A stretch of DNA of 64,000 nucleotides from Persephonella sp. IF05-L8 (lineage in GTDB: Bacteria > Aquificota > Aquificia > Aquificales > Hydrogenothermaceae), in the NCBI RefSeq assembly GCF_000703045.1, contig NZ_JNLJ01000001.1:62001-126000 (forward strand), in the 5' to 3' direction. The translations under genes were made by a program, and so were the position numbers. The notes beneath the pieces are model-generated. The model was not told the origin of the DNA. It did no database searches and was given only the letters and a program-made list of their open reading frames with translations. Shown in pieces: positions 55,519-63,438 of this stretch (the stretch's first letter is position 1; every line of letters starts with the position of its first letter).

Positions 55519-56579
55519 TGAAAAAAGTTGCAGTTGCACTAAGTGGCGGGGTGGACTCCTCAGTGTCCGCCCTCTTACTTAAGGAACAGGGATATGATGT
55601 TATAGGGATTACCTTAAAATTATCATCTATAGTCTGTGAAACAGATACCCAAATATGCTGCTCTCCCCAGGATGTTAAAGATGCCAAAAAAGTATCCCAG
55701 CATTTAGGGATAGAGCATTATGTTTTAGACTGGGAAGATATTTTTCATAAAAAAGTAATTAATTACTTTTTAGACGAATATAAAAAAGGAAAAACTCCAA
55801 ATCCATGTTCAATATGTAATCGTGAGGTAAAAACAGGTCTTCTTGCGAAATATGCTGTTGAGATTTTAGGAGTTGATTATCTTGCCACAGGACATTATTT
55901 GGGAATTTCAAACATAGAAGGACACAAGGTTATCAGAAGAGGTAAAGACGTAAAAAAAGACCAGTCTTACTTTATGGCACTTCTGGAAAAGAAAGTTTTA
56001 GACTACTTAATATTTCCTCTGTCAAATAAAACAAAAGAAGAAGTCAGACAGATAGCCCAGAAATACAAAATCCCTGTAGCCCAAAAATCAGAAAGCTTTG
56101 AAATATGTTTCACTGCCGGAAAAACTCCAGGAGAATATATAGACCAGCTTGGATTAAATATAAATACTGCTGGAGATATTTTACTTAATACAGGAGAAAA
56201 AGTTGGCAAGCATAAAGGCTTATCCCATTATACTATAGGTCAAAGAAGAGGGCTTGGTGTTGCATGGAAAGAGCCTCTTTATGTCTTAGACAAAGATATA
56301 AAAACAAATTCATTGATTGTAGGAACGAGGGACAAACTTCTAACTGATTATGTGGAAGCAGAAAATCTTAATTTGTTTGTTCCTGAGGAGTTTTTATTTA
56401 AAAAAGAAGTTTCAGTTCAGGGAAGATATAAACAAAAACCTGTAGAAATAAAAAAAGTAGAAAAAGAAAAAAATAAATTTAGATTTTATTTCAAAACTCC
56501 ACAACCTAAATTTGCACCAGGGCAAATTCTTGCCATATACACAGATGATAAACTGTTAGGTGGCGGTGTTATAGTATAG
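55518..56579 (+). CDS. mnmA: tRNA-specific 2-thiouridylase MnmA
   Basis: 353 aa. It thiolates U34 of tRNA for Lys, Glu and Gln. PP-loop VALSGGVDSSVSALLL at the front; catalytic cysteines in NPCSICNREVK and EICFTAGKTPG; LSHYTIGQRRGLGVAWKEPLYV in the middle domain. The usual CFIGER box reads CFTAGK here, a small change. The start ATG overlaps the pilC stop, so it is coupled with the pilus genes. Its last 24 bases overlap the end of the convergent nucleotidyltransferase gene. Confidence 0.94.
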   Translation: MKKVAVALSGGVDSSVSALLLKEQGYDVIGITLKLSSIVCETDTQICCSPQDVKDAKKVSQHLGIEHYVLDWEDIFHKKVINYFLDEYKKGKTPNPCSICNREVKTGLLAKYAVEILGVDYLATGHYLGISNIEGHKVIRRGKDVKKDQSYFMALLEKKVLDYLIFPLSNKTKEEVRQIAQKYKIPVAQKSESFEICFTAGKTPGEYIDQLGLNINTAGDILLNTGEKVGKHKGLSHYTIGQRRGLGVAWKEPLYVLDKDIKTNSLIVGTRDKLLTDYVEAENLNLFVPEEFLFKKEVSVQGRYKQKPVEIKKVEKEKNKFRFYFKTPQPKFAPGQILAIYTDDKLLGGGVIV

Positions 56580-57209
56580 TTCTTTTATAAACTCTATTGC
56601 CTGCTGTTTTGTCTTTATTTTTCCTTCTATCTGTTTATTTTGTAGTTTCTCTTTGATTTTTCCAACAATTGGAGAAGGTTTTATACCTAAAATTTCCATA
56701 ATTTCCTTTCCATTTAACAAAGGCTGCTCCACAATTTCTTTAATGTAGATATCAAAATAATACTCCTGTAAGAAAATCACAAAAAGTTCAAGCTTTTTCA
56801 GATATTCTTTATTCTCAGAAGTGGCATAAGCATCTGCATAGGCAAGGATAAAAAGATGAGGAATTAAATTTTTATTCCTGAACCAGAAAAAATTTAGCTC
56901 CTTATTGGTCAGGTTGTCTGCTTCTTTCAAAGCTAACAATCTAAATATTTCCAGATGAGAACCAACAAGATTTCCAATAAATTCTGATGCTTTTTTTCCA
57001 AGAGATAATTTTTTATTTATAGAGTTCAAAATGATTTCCTTACCTTTTATATCATGACCTTTGAATTCTTGTTTCGCCGTGGATATTTTTCCAACGTCGT
57101 GGAAAAAGGCTGTAAATTTTAAAAGGGAAATATCATTAAACTCTGTAAAGAATTCCTGCTTGCCTAATTTTTCTAAAAATGATTTATGAATACTATTTTT
57201 TAATAATTC
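56556..57209 (-). CDS. tRNA nucleotidyltransferase, downstream part in the -1 frame (HD and tail domains)
   Basis: Reading in the -1 frame from the A9 run (57210-57218) gives 217 codons without a stop. The start KELLKNSIHKSF leads to the HD core FTAFFHDVGKISTAKQEFKGHD, then a helical tail including LIPHLFILAYADAYAT. The first His of the HD domain (LLEHSLKTVEYME) lies in the upstream frame, so neither frame alone makes a full HD domain. No convincing independent ribosome site exists; an inner TTG at 57029 would lose the HD residues. The preserved frame suggests that a joined protein of about 538 aa is made. Sequence error or a recent mutation are the alternatives. Confidence 0.7.
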   Translation of the reverse strand, partial: ELLKNSIHKSFLEKLGKQEFFTEFNDISLLKFTAFFHDVGKISTAKQEFKGHDIKGKEIILNSINKKLSLGKKASEFIGNLVGSHLEIFRLLALKEADNLTNKELNFFWFRNKNLIPHLFILAYADAYATSENKEYLKKLELFVIFLQEYYFDIYIKEIVEQPLLNGKEIMEILGIKPSPIVGKIKEKLQNKQIEGKIKTKQQAIEFIKELYYNTAT

Positions 57210-58171
57210 TTTTTTTTTAAAAAATCTTCCATATACTCAACAGTTTTTAAAGAATGCTCCAGTAAGGGATATTTATGGAGCTCTCCTTGATTTTTGATTT
57301 TTACCATTTCGTTTATTTCAGGAACAATTTGTTGAAATACCCCGACTGATATTAATTTTTCAATTGTTTTGTAGCTGTCTTCCCCTTCAAAAATTTTTAA
57401 AATTTCATCTCTTATTCTTTCAACAGGGGAATTTTTAACTATTTCCTTATTTTTCTTGACCCATTTTTCATATTCTTTATCTAACTCAAAATCAAGCTGC
57501 TGGGCAATTCTAAAACCTCTGAATATTCTTACAGGGTCTTTTTGTATGTTTTCATAGGAAACAGGCCTTATTATTCCTGTCTGAAGGTCTTCAAGGCCGT
57601 TAGAAGGGTCAAATAAAACTGTCTGGGATGCACCCATACCAAGTGCATCATCAAAAACAATTGCCATCGCATTAATTGTAAAATCTCTCTGGAGTAAATC
57701 CTGATTAACCCGCTCTATGATTTCTTTTTCCTTATCATAAAAGTCCAACTGGGAATTTGACATAATATCAGAGATATCCATATAAGAGAAATCAAATCTG
57801 TAGCGGGTCTGACCTTCATAAAAAATTATAGTAGCCACATCCTTTTCTTTTTCAAAAGAGAATATATCTCCTTTTCCAAGGATATTTTTCAGTTTTTTTA
57901 CAATCTCAAATGGGTCTGTTGTTACAATAAAATCAACATCAACTTTATTTTTAACAGGCCTGTTTAATAGTCTATCCCTTATCCAGCCTCCGACAATAAG
58001 GCAGACTGTATCTTTCCCAAGGGCTTTTGCTACATGGTCAAAATAAGAGTTGTAGAATAAAAGCCCATGAACATATTTGGTCTTTATATCTAAATCAAAT
58101 TCTTCCCTTTGTTCTTTAGGAACATTCTGTCTATGAAGAATTTTCTCAAGTAGCTTTTCTATTCCAAGCAT
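57200..58171 (-). CDS. tRNA nucleotidyltransferase / poly(A) polymerase family, upstream part
   Basis: 323 aa before a TAA at 57200-57202. Class II nucleotidyltransferase head: VGGWIRDRLLNRPVKNKVD, then DVDFIV (two metal-binding Asp), QRDFTINAMAIV, and SNGLEDLQTGIIRP with the following ERIRDEILKIFEG. These enzymes add C or A to tRNA 3' ends; Aquifex has separate CC- and A-adding enzymes, and tRNA-Arg here lacks an encoded CCA. The frame ends ten bases past the A9 run (57210-57218), inside the HD domain. The heptamer A AAA AAG is in the zero frame at 57215-57209. Confidence 0.85.
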   Translation of the reverse strand: MLGIEKLLEKILHRQNVPKEQREEFDLDIKTKYVHGLLFYNSYFDHVAKALGKDTVCLIVGGWIRDRLLNRPVKNKVDVDFIVTTDPFEIVKKLKNILGKGDIFSFEKEKDVATIIFYEGQTRYRFDFSYMDISDIMSNSQLDFYDKEKEIIERVNQDLLQRDFTINAMAIVFDDALGMGASQTVLFDPSNGLEDLQTGIIRPVSYENIQKDPVRIFRGFRIAQQLDFELDKEYEKWVKKNKEIVKNSPVERIRDEILKIFEGEDSYKTIEKLISVGVFQQIVPEINEMVKIKNQGELHKYPLLEHSLKTVEYMEDFLKKKNY

Positions 58172-58181
58172 CTGATTTCCT

Positions 58182-58682
58182 TTAGAGAATATTAAATTGT
58201 TTTAATATTTTGGCAAGCTCAGGGTCTTTTTTGGCTAATTGTTTTAAAGCCTGATACAATTCTCTTAATTTTTCTTCTTTTTGAAGTTCCTCAAGGGTTT
58301 CATCTTTAGCTCTTTTTATAATTGTCCTTCTGTCCCAGTAAGCAAACCCTATTACAAAAACAGTTAAAGTTGTAAAAATTCCGGTTATAATCCATAGAAA
58401 CTGAATAAAATGGTCAAAACGCTTATTAATATTCTCAAATCGTCTGTTAATATCCTCAAAACGTTTGTTAATATCTTCAAATCGTTTGTCTATTTGTTCA
58501 AATCTTTTGTTTGTCTCTTCTTTGAAGTCTCTAAACTGGGTTTCAAGAATAGTTAGTCTTTTATCTATATCTATGAGTTTCTGATAAATCATTTCATTGG
58601 TTATTCTTACATTTTTATCTTCTGCATGGGAAAATCCCAATATACTTAAAGCTAAGAAAAGGGAAAAAAGGATTTTTTTCAT
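58182..58682 (-). CDS. signal-peptide coiled-coil membrane protein with heptad repeats
   Basis: 166 aa. Signal peptide (1-20, ending SHA-ED). A coiled coil from about 28 to 92 with five near-perfect seven-residue repeats of the type RFEDINK at residues 60-89. One membrane helix at about 94-116, then a charged helical tail (120-166). The tail is probably cytoplasmic and the coiled coil periplasmic. It lies ten bases upstream of the nucleotidyltransferase gene on the same strand. Function unknown. Confidence 0.75.
   Translation of the reverse strand: MKKILFSLFLALSILGFSHAEDKNVRITNEMIYQKLIDIDKRLTILETQFRDFKEETNKRFEQIDKRFEDINKRFEDINRRFENINKRFDHFIQFLWIITGIFTTLTVFVIGFAYWDRRTIIKRAKDETLEELQKEEKLRELYQALKQLAKKDPELAKILKQFNIL
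58416..58505 (-). repeat. 21-base tandem repeats encoding heptads
   Basis: About four to five imperfect copies of a 21-base unit (TCAAATCGTTTGTTAATATC-type on plus), each encoding seven residues of the coiled coil. The two middle copies differ by only a few bases, so the repeat count may vary between strains. Confidence 0.8.
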
Positions 58683-58743
58683 TAATTACCTCTATTAAAT
58701 ATAGCAATTTACTTTAATTTTATGGAATGTTGGGAGATTTTGC

Positions 58744-58773
58744 AAATAAAAAAGCCCCCATTATCGGGGGCTT
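58744..58773 (-). terminator. intrinsic terminator of the first porin gene
   Basis: On minus, AAGCCCCC pairs with GGGGGCTT (58752-58759 with 58766-58773) around a six-base loop, followed by TTTTTTATTTGC. It lies about 28 bases after the porin stop. Confidence 0.9.
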
Positions 58774-58800
58774 GAGAAGAAGATTTATAGAGGGATTTCC

Positions 58801-59979
58801 TTAGAAAAGAAATCCAGCTTCGAAAGCTAAAACTGTTCTGCTGTCCTTATCATTTCCAGTATCATCAACAAAAACTTTTTTATCTGTTGTTATATAAGCA
58901 GCTTCAAGTCTTGCAAATGTGTTTTTGGTTGGTTTCCATGTTGGTGTAATTGTGAAAGACCATGCGCTATTTTTACCTGTGAGATAAATTCCACTACCTA
59001 TATCATCTGTAGAGTTTCCATTATCTACATACTCAATTCTGATTGGGAATGTTACATTAGCAATTTGAGCATCAAGTAAATCTATATCTATGTTAAGAGC
59101 CACACCCCATGCAGAATCATCGGCATTTGCATCATATCCGAAAGGAGCTTTTGTAGCTGTTGCATTAGACCTTTTTACAGCATCATCAAGAGTTGTATAA
59201 TCAACTTCTATTCCTGTTTTAACAATTCCAAAATCTACACTGGTGCAGAGAACATAAAGGTTTCTTCCAGCAGCTTCATTGTAGGTATGTAATCCAACTT
59301 TAGAACCAAATCCTACGAAATCCGAAAGATTGAAAGAGATACCTGCTTCAAAAGCATCAGATATGTTATAACTTACTGGAGTTGTTCCTACAGTATAGGT
59401 TCCTTGTCTTAAGCCACCACCCTGGTTGTATCCTGCATATACCTGTACAATTCCAGCATCATAATTAGCTCTTGCTCCAGCATAAAGAACTGGATGTCCT
59501 GTAAAGAGGATACCTCTTGTGTAGTGTCTATTGAGAATTGTTAATGGAGCTTCGCCGAATTTGTTCCAGAGAAGTCCTGCATCAATAGAAAGTCCTTCTA
59601 CAGGAGCAATTGTTACATAAGCAAGCCATGGTTTGAAATCTGTAGTTTTTCCCCATTTGATTAAGGTATTACCATTAGCATCTGGCGTATTAATTACCGA
59701 AGAAGAAGCTACCAATGTTGGAACTGTGAAGCTTGCAAAAGCAGCGTTAAATCCTATTGGGCTATTTGCATCAGCTTTTTTCATTAAACCTATAGCAAAT
59801 GTGGAAACGTGGAAATTGTCATTATTTCTGAAATCTCCCAAGTCATTATCCTGCCAATCGTAAGATGCTGATACTCCACCATAGAGAACAATGTCAGAGT
59901 TAGCAACTGTAAGAGTTCCAGCCTGTGCAGCACCTGCTGCAAGTAATCCTGCTGCTGCTAAACCTAATACTTTTTTCAT
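58801..59979 (-). CDS. outer-membrane porin, first copy
   Basis: 392 aa. Signal peptide of 20 residues (MKKVLGLAAAGLLAAGAAQA-G) and a mature protein of alternating short strands with many Gly, Asn and aromatic residues, ending in AGFLF with the C-terminal Phe typical of outer-membrane barrels. Repeated WxxxITPTWKPTKNTFARLEAAYI-type strands close the barrel. Its signal and first residues (GTLTVANSDI) are nearly the same as those of the other porin gene 0.5 kb upstream. Solute is not known. AAGGAGG precedes the ATG, with TATAAT (complement 60015-60020) upstream. Confidence 0.85.
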   Translation of the reverse strand: MKKVLGLAAAGLLAAGAAQAGTLTVANSDIVLYGGVSASYDWQDNDLGDFRNNDNFHVSTFAIGLMKKADANSPIGFNAAFASFTVPTLVASSSVINTPDANGNTLIKWGKTTDFKPWLAYVTIAPVEGLSIDAGLLWNKFGEAPLTILNRHYTRGILFTGHPVLYAGARANYDAGIVQVYAGYNQGGGLRQGTYTVGTTPVSYNISDAFEAGISFNLSDFVGFGSKVGLHTYNEAAGRNLYVLCTSVDFGIVKTGIEVDYTTLDDAVKRSNATATKAPFGYDANADDSAWGVALNIDIDLLDAQIANVTFPIRIEYVDNGNSTDDIGSGIYLTGKNSAWSFTITPTWKPTKNTFARLEAAYITTDKKVFVDDTGNDKDSRTVLAFEAGFLF

Positions 59980-60142
59980 GTTGTAACCTCCTTAAATATG
60001 ATTTTTTTCATTTTATTATATACCAGATTTTATCTTCCATGTCTAACCTGACATCTTACTTTCTTATACTCTTTCGTAAATACTTTCTTGTCTCTTTAAT
60101 AGTTATTCTGTAAAACTATAACAAGCAATATTCATGCCAGAA

Positions 60143-60169
60143 TTTATAATATAAAGATAATATTATAAA
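60143..60169. repeat. AT-only perfect dyad upstream of the first porin
   Basis: TTTATAATAT (60143-60152) and ATATTATAAA (60160-60169) form a perfect ten-base inverted repeat around seven bases. It lies about 165 bases before the porin start and could be a regulator site. With such AT-rich DNA chance is also possible. Confidence 0.35.
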
Positions 60170-60214
60170 GTTATGATAATTCAACAAATTGGAGTATATT
60201 CAAACAGAATTAAA

Positions 60215-60409
60215 CTATTTATCTTCTTCTGCACTTTTGCAAAAATTAAAAATTTTTTCTTCCTGGATTGATACGGGAGTGTTAGATGACTTTGACTTCA
60301 TTTGAAGGATTTTTTGACGGATTATATTTCTGCCATTATTTCTGTGAAGACAGGACTTATAAGCACACACCTGACATAAAAAATCATCTGGATTATATGC
60401 CTGACCCAT
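60215..60409 (-). CDS. small unknown protein with clustered cysteines
   Basis: 64 aa, hydrophilic. Cysteines are clustered near the start in FLCQVCAYKSC (C-x2-C-x4-C), followed by a basic stretch, and one more near the end. GGAG lies eight to nine bases before the ATG, just past the second porin's terminator. The pattern could bind a metal, but no family is recognised. It lies between two porin genes on their strand. Coding status rests on the start site and cysteine spacing only. Confidence 0.5.
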   Translation of the reverse strand: MGQAYNPDDFLCQVCAYKSCLHRNNGRNIIRQKILQMKSKSSNTPVSIQEEKIFNFCKSAEEDK

Positions 60410-60423
60410 TATTTTTCTCCATT

Positions 60424-60450
60424 AAATAAAAAAGGGGCTTTCGCCCCTTT
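60424..60450 (-). terminator. intrinsic terminator of the second porin gene
   Basis: AAAGGGGC pairs with GCCCCTTT (60431-60438 with 60443-60450) around a four-base loop that reads GAAA on minus, a GNRA tetraloop, followed by TTTTTATTTAAT. Confidence 0.9.
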
Positions 60451-60457
60451 GTAAAAC

Positions 60458-61450
60458 TTAGAATACAAATCCAGCCTCTACACCCATAACTGTTCGGCTG
60501 TCTTTTTGATTTAACACTCCGTTATCATCGGGAAATCCTTTTTTGTCCGTTGAAATATAAGCGAACTCTGCTCTGAGGAATGTATTTTGGGTTGGTCTCC
60601 ACGTTGGTGTGATTGTAAATGTCCAAGCGTCATTACCTGCAACGCTATATATTTCGCTTGTTCCATCATTTACATATTCAATTCTTACAGGAATTTCAAA
60701 AACATCTATTTTTGTAGAGAGATAAAGAGCTATACCATAAGCAGAGTCATCATTACCTGGTGTTTTTGCTGTATCATCCAACCATTGATAGTCAATATTT
60801 GTTCCAATTTCAATACCTGAAATTTCTGTGCTAAGAACTACATCAATAAGGTTTTTGAAAGCCGTATAGTCATAGTAAGAAATAGCATAGTTAAATCCTG
60901 CTACGGAACCGAGAGAACCTATCGCAAAAGCATCTCTTCCGTCCTGGTTGTATTCAGCATAAACATCAATTCCGTCCATTACTGAGTAAGTAGCCCTTGC
61001 ACCTGGATAAGTTACTGGCTGTGCGTTCCATACGAGGCCAAAAATATAGTTTTTGTTATCGTAAGTATGGTAAAGTTCATATCCTATATTTGTTGTGAGT
61101 TTACCTGCATCTATAGTCAATCCTTCAATTGGTCTTATGCTAACCCATGCATAATCCACACCAAAAGTAGCATCTTCACCTGCTTTAGGACATAATAAAG
61201 TTGCTTGTTCTACTCTTCCAAAGCTTGCTGTAAAACCAATTATAGAATTTACTTTAGATGTAAGGTCTATTGCAAAGTTTGGAACAACAAAATAATCATT
61301 ATTTTTGTTTCCTATATTTGTTGCATAAAAATAACCTGCTGTTACGCCTCCTGTCATTTCAATGTCAGAGTTAGCAACTGTGAGAGTTCCAGCCTGTGCA
61401 GCGCCTGCTGCAAGTAATCCTGCTGCAACTAAACTTAACGCCTTTTTCAT
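60458..61450 (-). CDS. outer-membrane porin, second copy
   Basis: 330 aa, paralog of the 392-aa porin. Same signal-peptide design (MKKALSLVAAGLLAAGAAQA-G), shared first mature residues (GTLTVANSDI), the WRPTQNTFLRAEFAYISTDKK-type strand near the end and a final GFVF. It is 62 residues shorter, mostly in loops, so the pores may differ in selectivity. Each copy has its own terminator and Shine-Dalgarno (AAGGAGG). The pair most likely arose by tandem duplication. Confidence 0.85.
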   Translation of the reverse strand: MKKALSLVAAGLLAAGAAQAGTLTVANSDIEMTGGVTAGYFYATNIGNKNNDYFVVPNFAIDLTSKVNSIIGFTASFGRVEQATLLCPKAGEDATFGVDYAWVSIRPIEGLTIDAGKLTTNIGYELYHTYDNKNYIFGLVWNAQPVTYPGARATYSVMDGIDVYAEYNQDGRDAFAIGSLGSVAGFNYAISYYDYTAFKNLIDVVLSTEISGIEIGTNIDYQWLDDTAKTPGNDDSAYGIALYLSTKIDVFEIPVRIEYVNDGTSEIYSVAGNDAWTFTITPTWRPTQNTFLRAEFAYISTDKKGFPDDNGVLNQKDSRTVMGVEAGFVF

Positions 61451-61509
61451 TCCGTAACCTCCTTAAAGTTTTTATTAGCCAATATTAGCACATTTTTTAT
61501 ATAAATAGC

Positions 61510-61535
61510 AAAAAATGGGGCTTTTAAAGCCCCAT
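61510..61535 (-). terminator. intrinsic terminator of the glnB-amt unit
   Basis: ATGGGGC (61515-61521) pairs with GCCCCAT (61529-61535) around TTTTAAA, followed on minus by TTTTTGC. It lies just past the amt stop. Confidence 0.8.
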
Positions 61536-61540
61536 AATGT

Positions 61541-62842
61541 TTATAAATTAAATCCTCTCTCTCCATGTGTTGCTTCATCAAGACCCATTGTTTCTGTTTC
61601 TTCATCAACTCTGGCACCACCAGTTATAACAGAAGATATAAAGTAGAGAATTACTGTCATAATTGCTGTAAACACTATTGTGAATAAAACAGATTCTACT
61701 TGAACTATGATTTGACCCATTCTGTCTCCATTTTGGAGAGGAGAACCGTCCCATGCAAGAGGTTGAAGTGCAAAAAATCCAGTTGCTATAGCTCCCCAAA
61801 TTCCTGCAAGTCCATGAACTCCAAATGCATCAAGGGAGTCATCATATCCAAGGGCTTTCTTAAGAACATAAACACCGAACCATCCGACTATACCTGCTAT
61901 AAATCCAATTACAAGTGCACCTGCAGCATTAACAAAACCTGCAGCTGGAGTAATAGCTACCAGACCTGCAATAGCACCTGAAGCAGCACCAAGAAGTGTT
62001 GGCTTTTTAGCTGTAATCCATTCTATTAATACCCATGAAATAACAGCTGCTGCTGTTGCAAGGTTAGTTGTAAGAAGAGCAACACCTGCAACCTCGTTTG
62101 CACCGAATGCAGAACCTGCGTTAAATCCGAACCATCCAAACCACAGAAGACCTGCACCAAGAGCAGTTAAAACAACTGAAGATGGTAAGATTGCCGTTTT
62201 TTTGTAATCTTTTCTTTTTCCAAGGAGAAGTGCTAAAACCAGACCTGTTACCCCTGCGTTTATGTGAACAACAGTTCCACCAGCGAAATCTAAAGCTCCA
62301 GCATCAAAAAGGAAACCTCCACCCCATACAACATGGGCAATTGGTGCGTAAACAAAAGTAATCCAGAGAACTACAAAAACAAGCCATGTAGAAAATTTCA
62401 TTCTTTCTATAACAGCACCGGAAGCAAGGGCTATTGTAATAGCTGCGAATGTTGATTGGAAGGTTGCAAATACCCATTCAGGATATGTTCCGCTTAATGC
62501 TTTATAATCAACTCCATTCATTAAGAATTTACTAAAGCCTCCAGCTATCGCATCCAGAGCTCCATAACCATCTGTAAAAGCTATAGAATAACCCCATAAA
62601 AACCATACAACTATAGCAAGAGCATAAGCCATAAGAACCATCATCACAGTGTTAACTATGTTTTTGTATCTTGTCATTCCACCATAAAAAAGGATAAGTC
62701 CTCCCACTGTCATAAGAACAACAAAAGCTGTTGCTGTTATCATCCAGGCAGTATCGCCTGTGTCTAATTTTGCTTCTTCAGCAAAGGAAATTGTTGGCAC
62801 AAGCAGGGAGAAAGCCCAAAACAGTAAAGATTTAATTTTCAT
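61541..62842 (-). CDS. amt: ammonium transporter, second copy, with signal peptide
   Basis: 433 aa. Unlike the other Amt it begins with a cleavable signal (residues 1-21, ending SFA-EE), as in AmtB of E. coli. Eleven helices are expected; signatures are FYGGMTRYKNIVNTVMM, GGTVVHINAGVTGLVLALLLGKRK and DAFGVHGLAGIWGAIATG with the two pore histidines. It follows glnB by 38 bases, the standard pairing in which PII blocks the channel when nitrogen is ample. Confidence 0.97.
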   Translation of the reverse strand: MKIKSLLFWAFSLLVPTISFAEEAKLDTGDTAWMITATAFVVLMTVGGLILFYGGMTRYKNIVNTVMMVLMAYALAIVVWFLWGYSIAFTDGYGALDAIAGGFSKFLMNGVDYKALSGTYPEWVFATFQSTFAAITIALASGAVIERMKFSTWLVFVVLWITFVYAPIAHVVWGGGFLFDAGALDFAGGTVVHINAGVTGLVLALLLGKRKDYKKTAILPSSVVLTALGAGLLWFGWFGFNAGSAFGANEVAGVALLTTNLATAAAVISWVLIEWITAKKPTLLGAASGAIAGLVAITPAAGFVNAAGALVIGFIAGIVGWFGVYVLKKALGYDDSLDAFGVHGLAGIWGAIATGFFALQPLAWDGSPLQNGDRMGQIIVQVESVLFTIVFTAIMTVILYFISSVITGGARVDEETETMGLDEATHGERGFNL

Positions 62843-62880
62843 ACTATGACCTCCTGAATATTTTTTTATTTTTATTTTTT

Positions 62881-63291
<411 letters not shown>

Positions 63292-63381
63292 TTATTGATA
63301 ATTATTAATTTTTATTGATTGATATTGCTGAGAATTTTGCACTGAGATTGGGCAAAGGAGTGATTTTTGACCTGAATTTGT

Positions 63382-63411
63382 GCAAAAAAAAAGCCCCCGT
63401 AATGGGGGCTT
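63382..63411 (-). terminator. intrinsic terminator of groL
   Basis: AAGCCCCC (63391-63398) pairs with GGGGGCTT (63404-63411) around GTAAT, followed on minus by a run of nine Ts. It lies 28 bases after the groL stop. Stem sequence is the same as in the first porin's terminator. Confidence 0.92.
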
Positions 63412-63438
63412 GGAAAATTTGTTATATTAAGGGCTTTT

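Noticed and set aside
56556-57029. Independent gene starting at TTG 57029
   Set aside because: It would lack the HD residues just upstream in the same frame; the frame is open back to the A9 run, so it is better read as the second half of the frameshifted gene.
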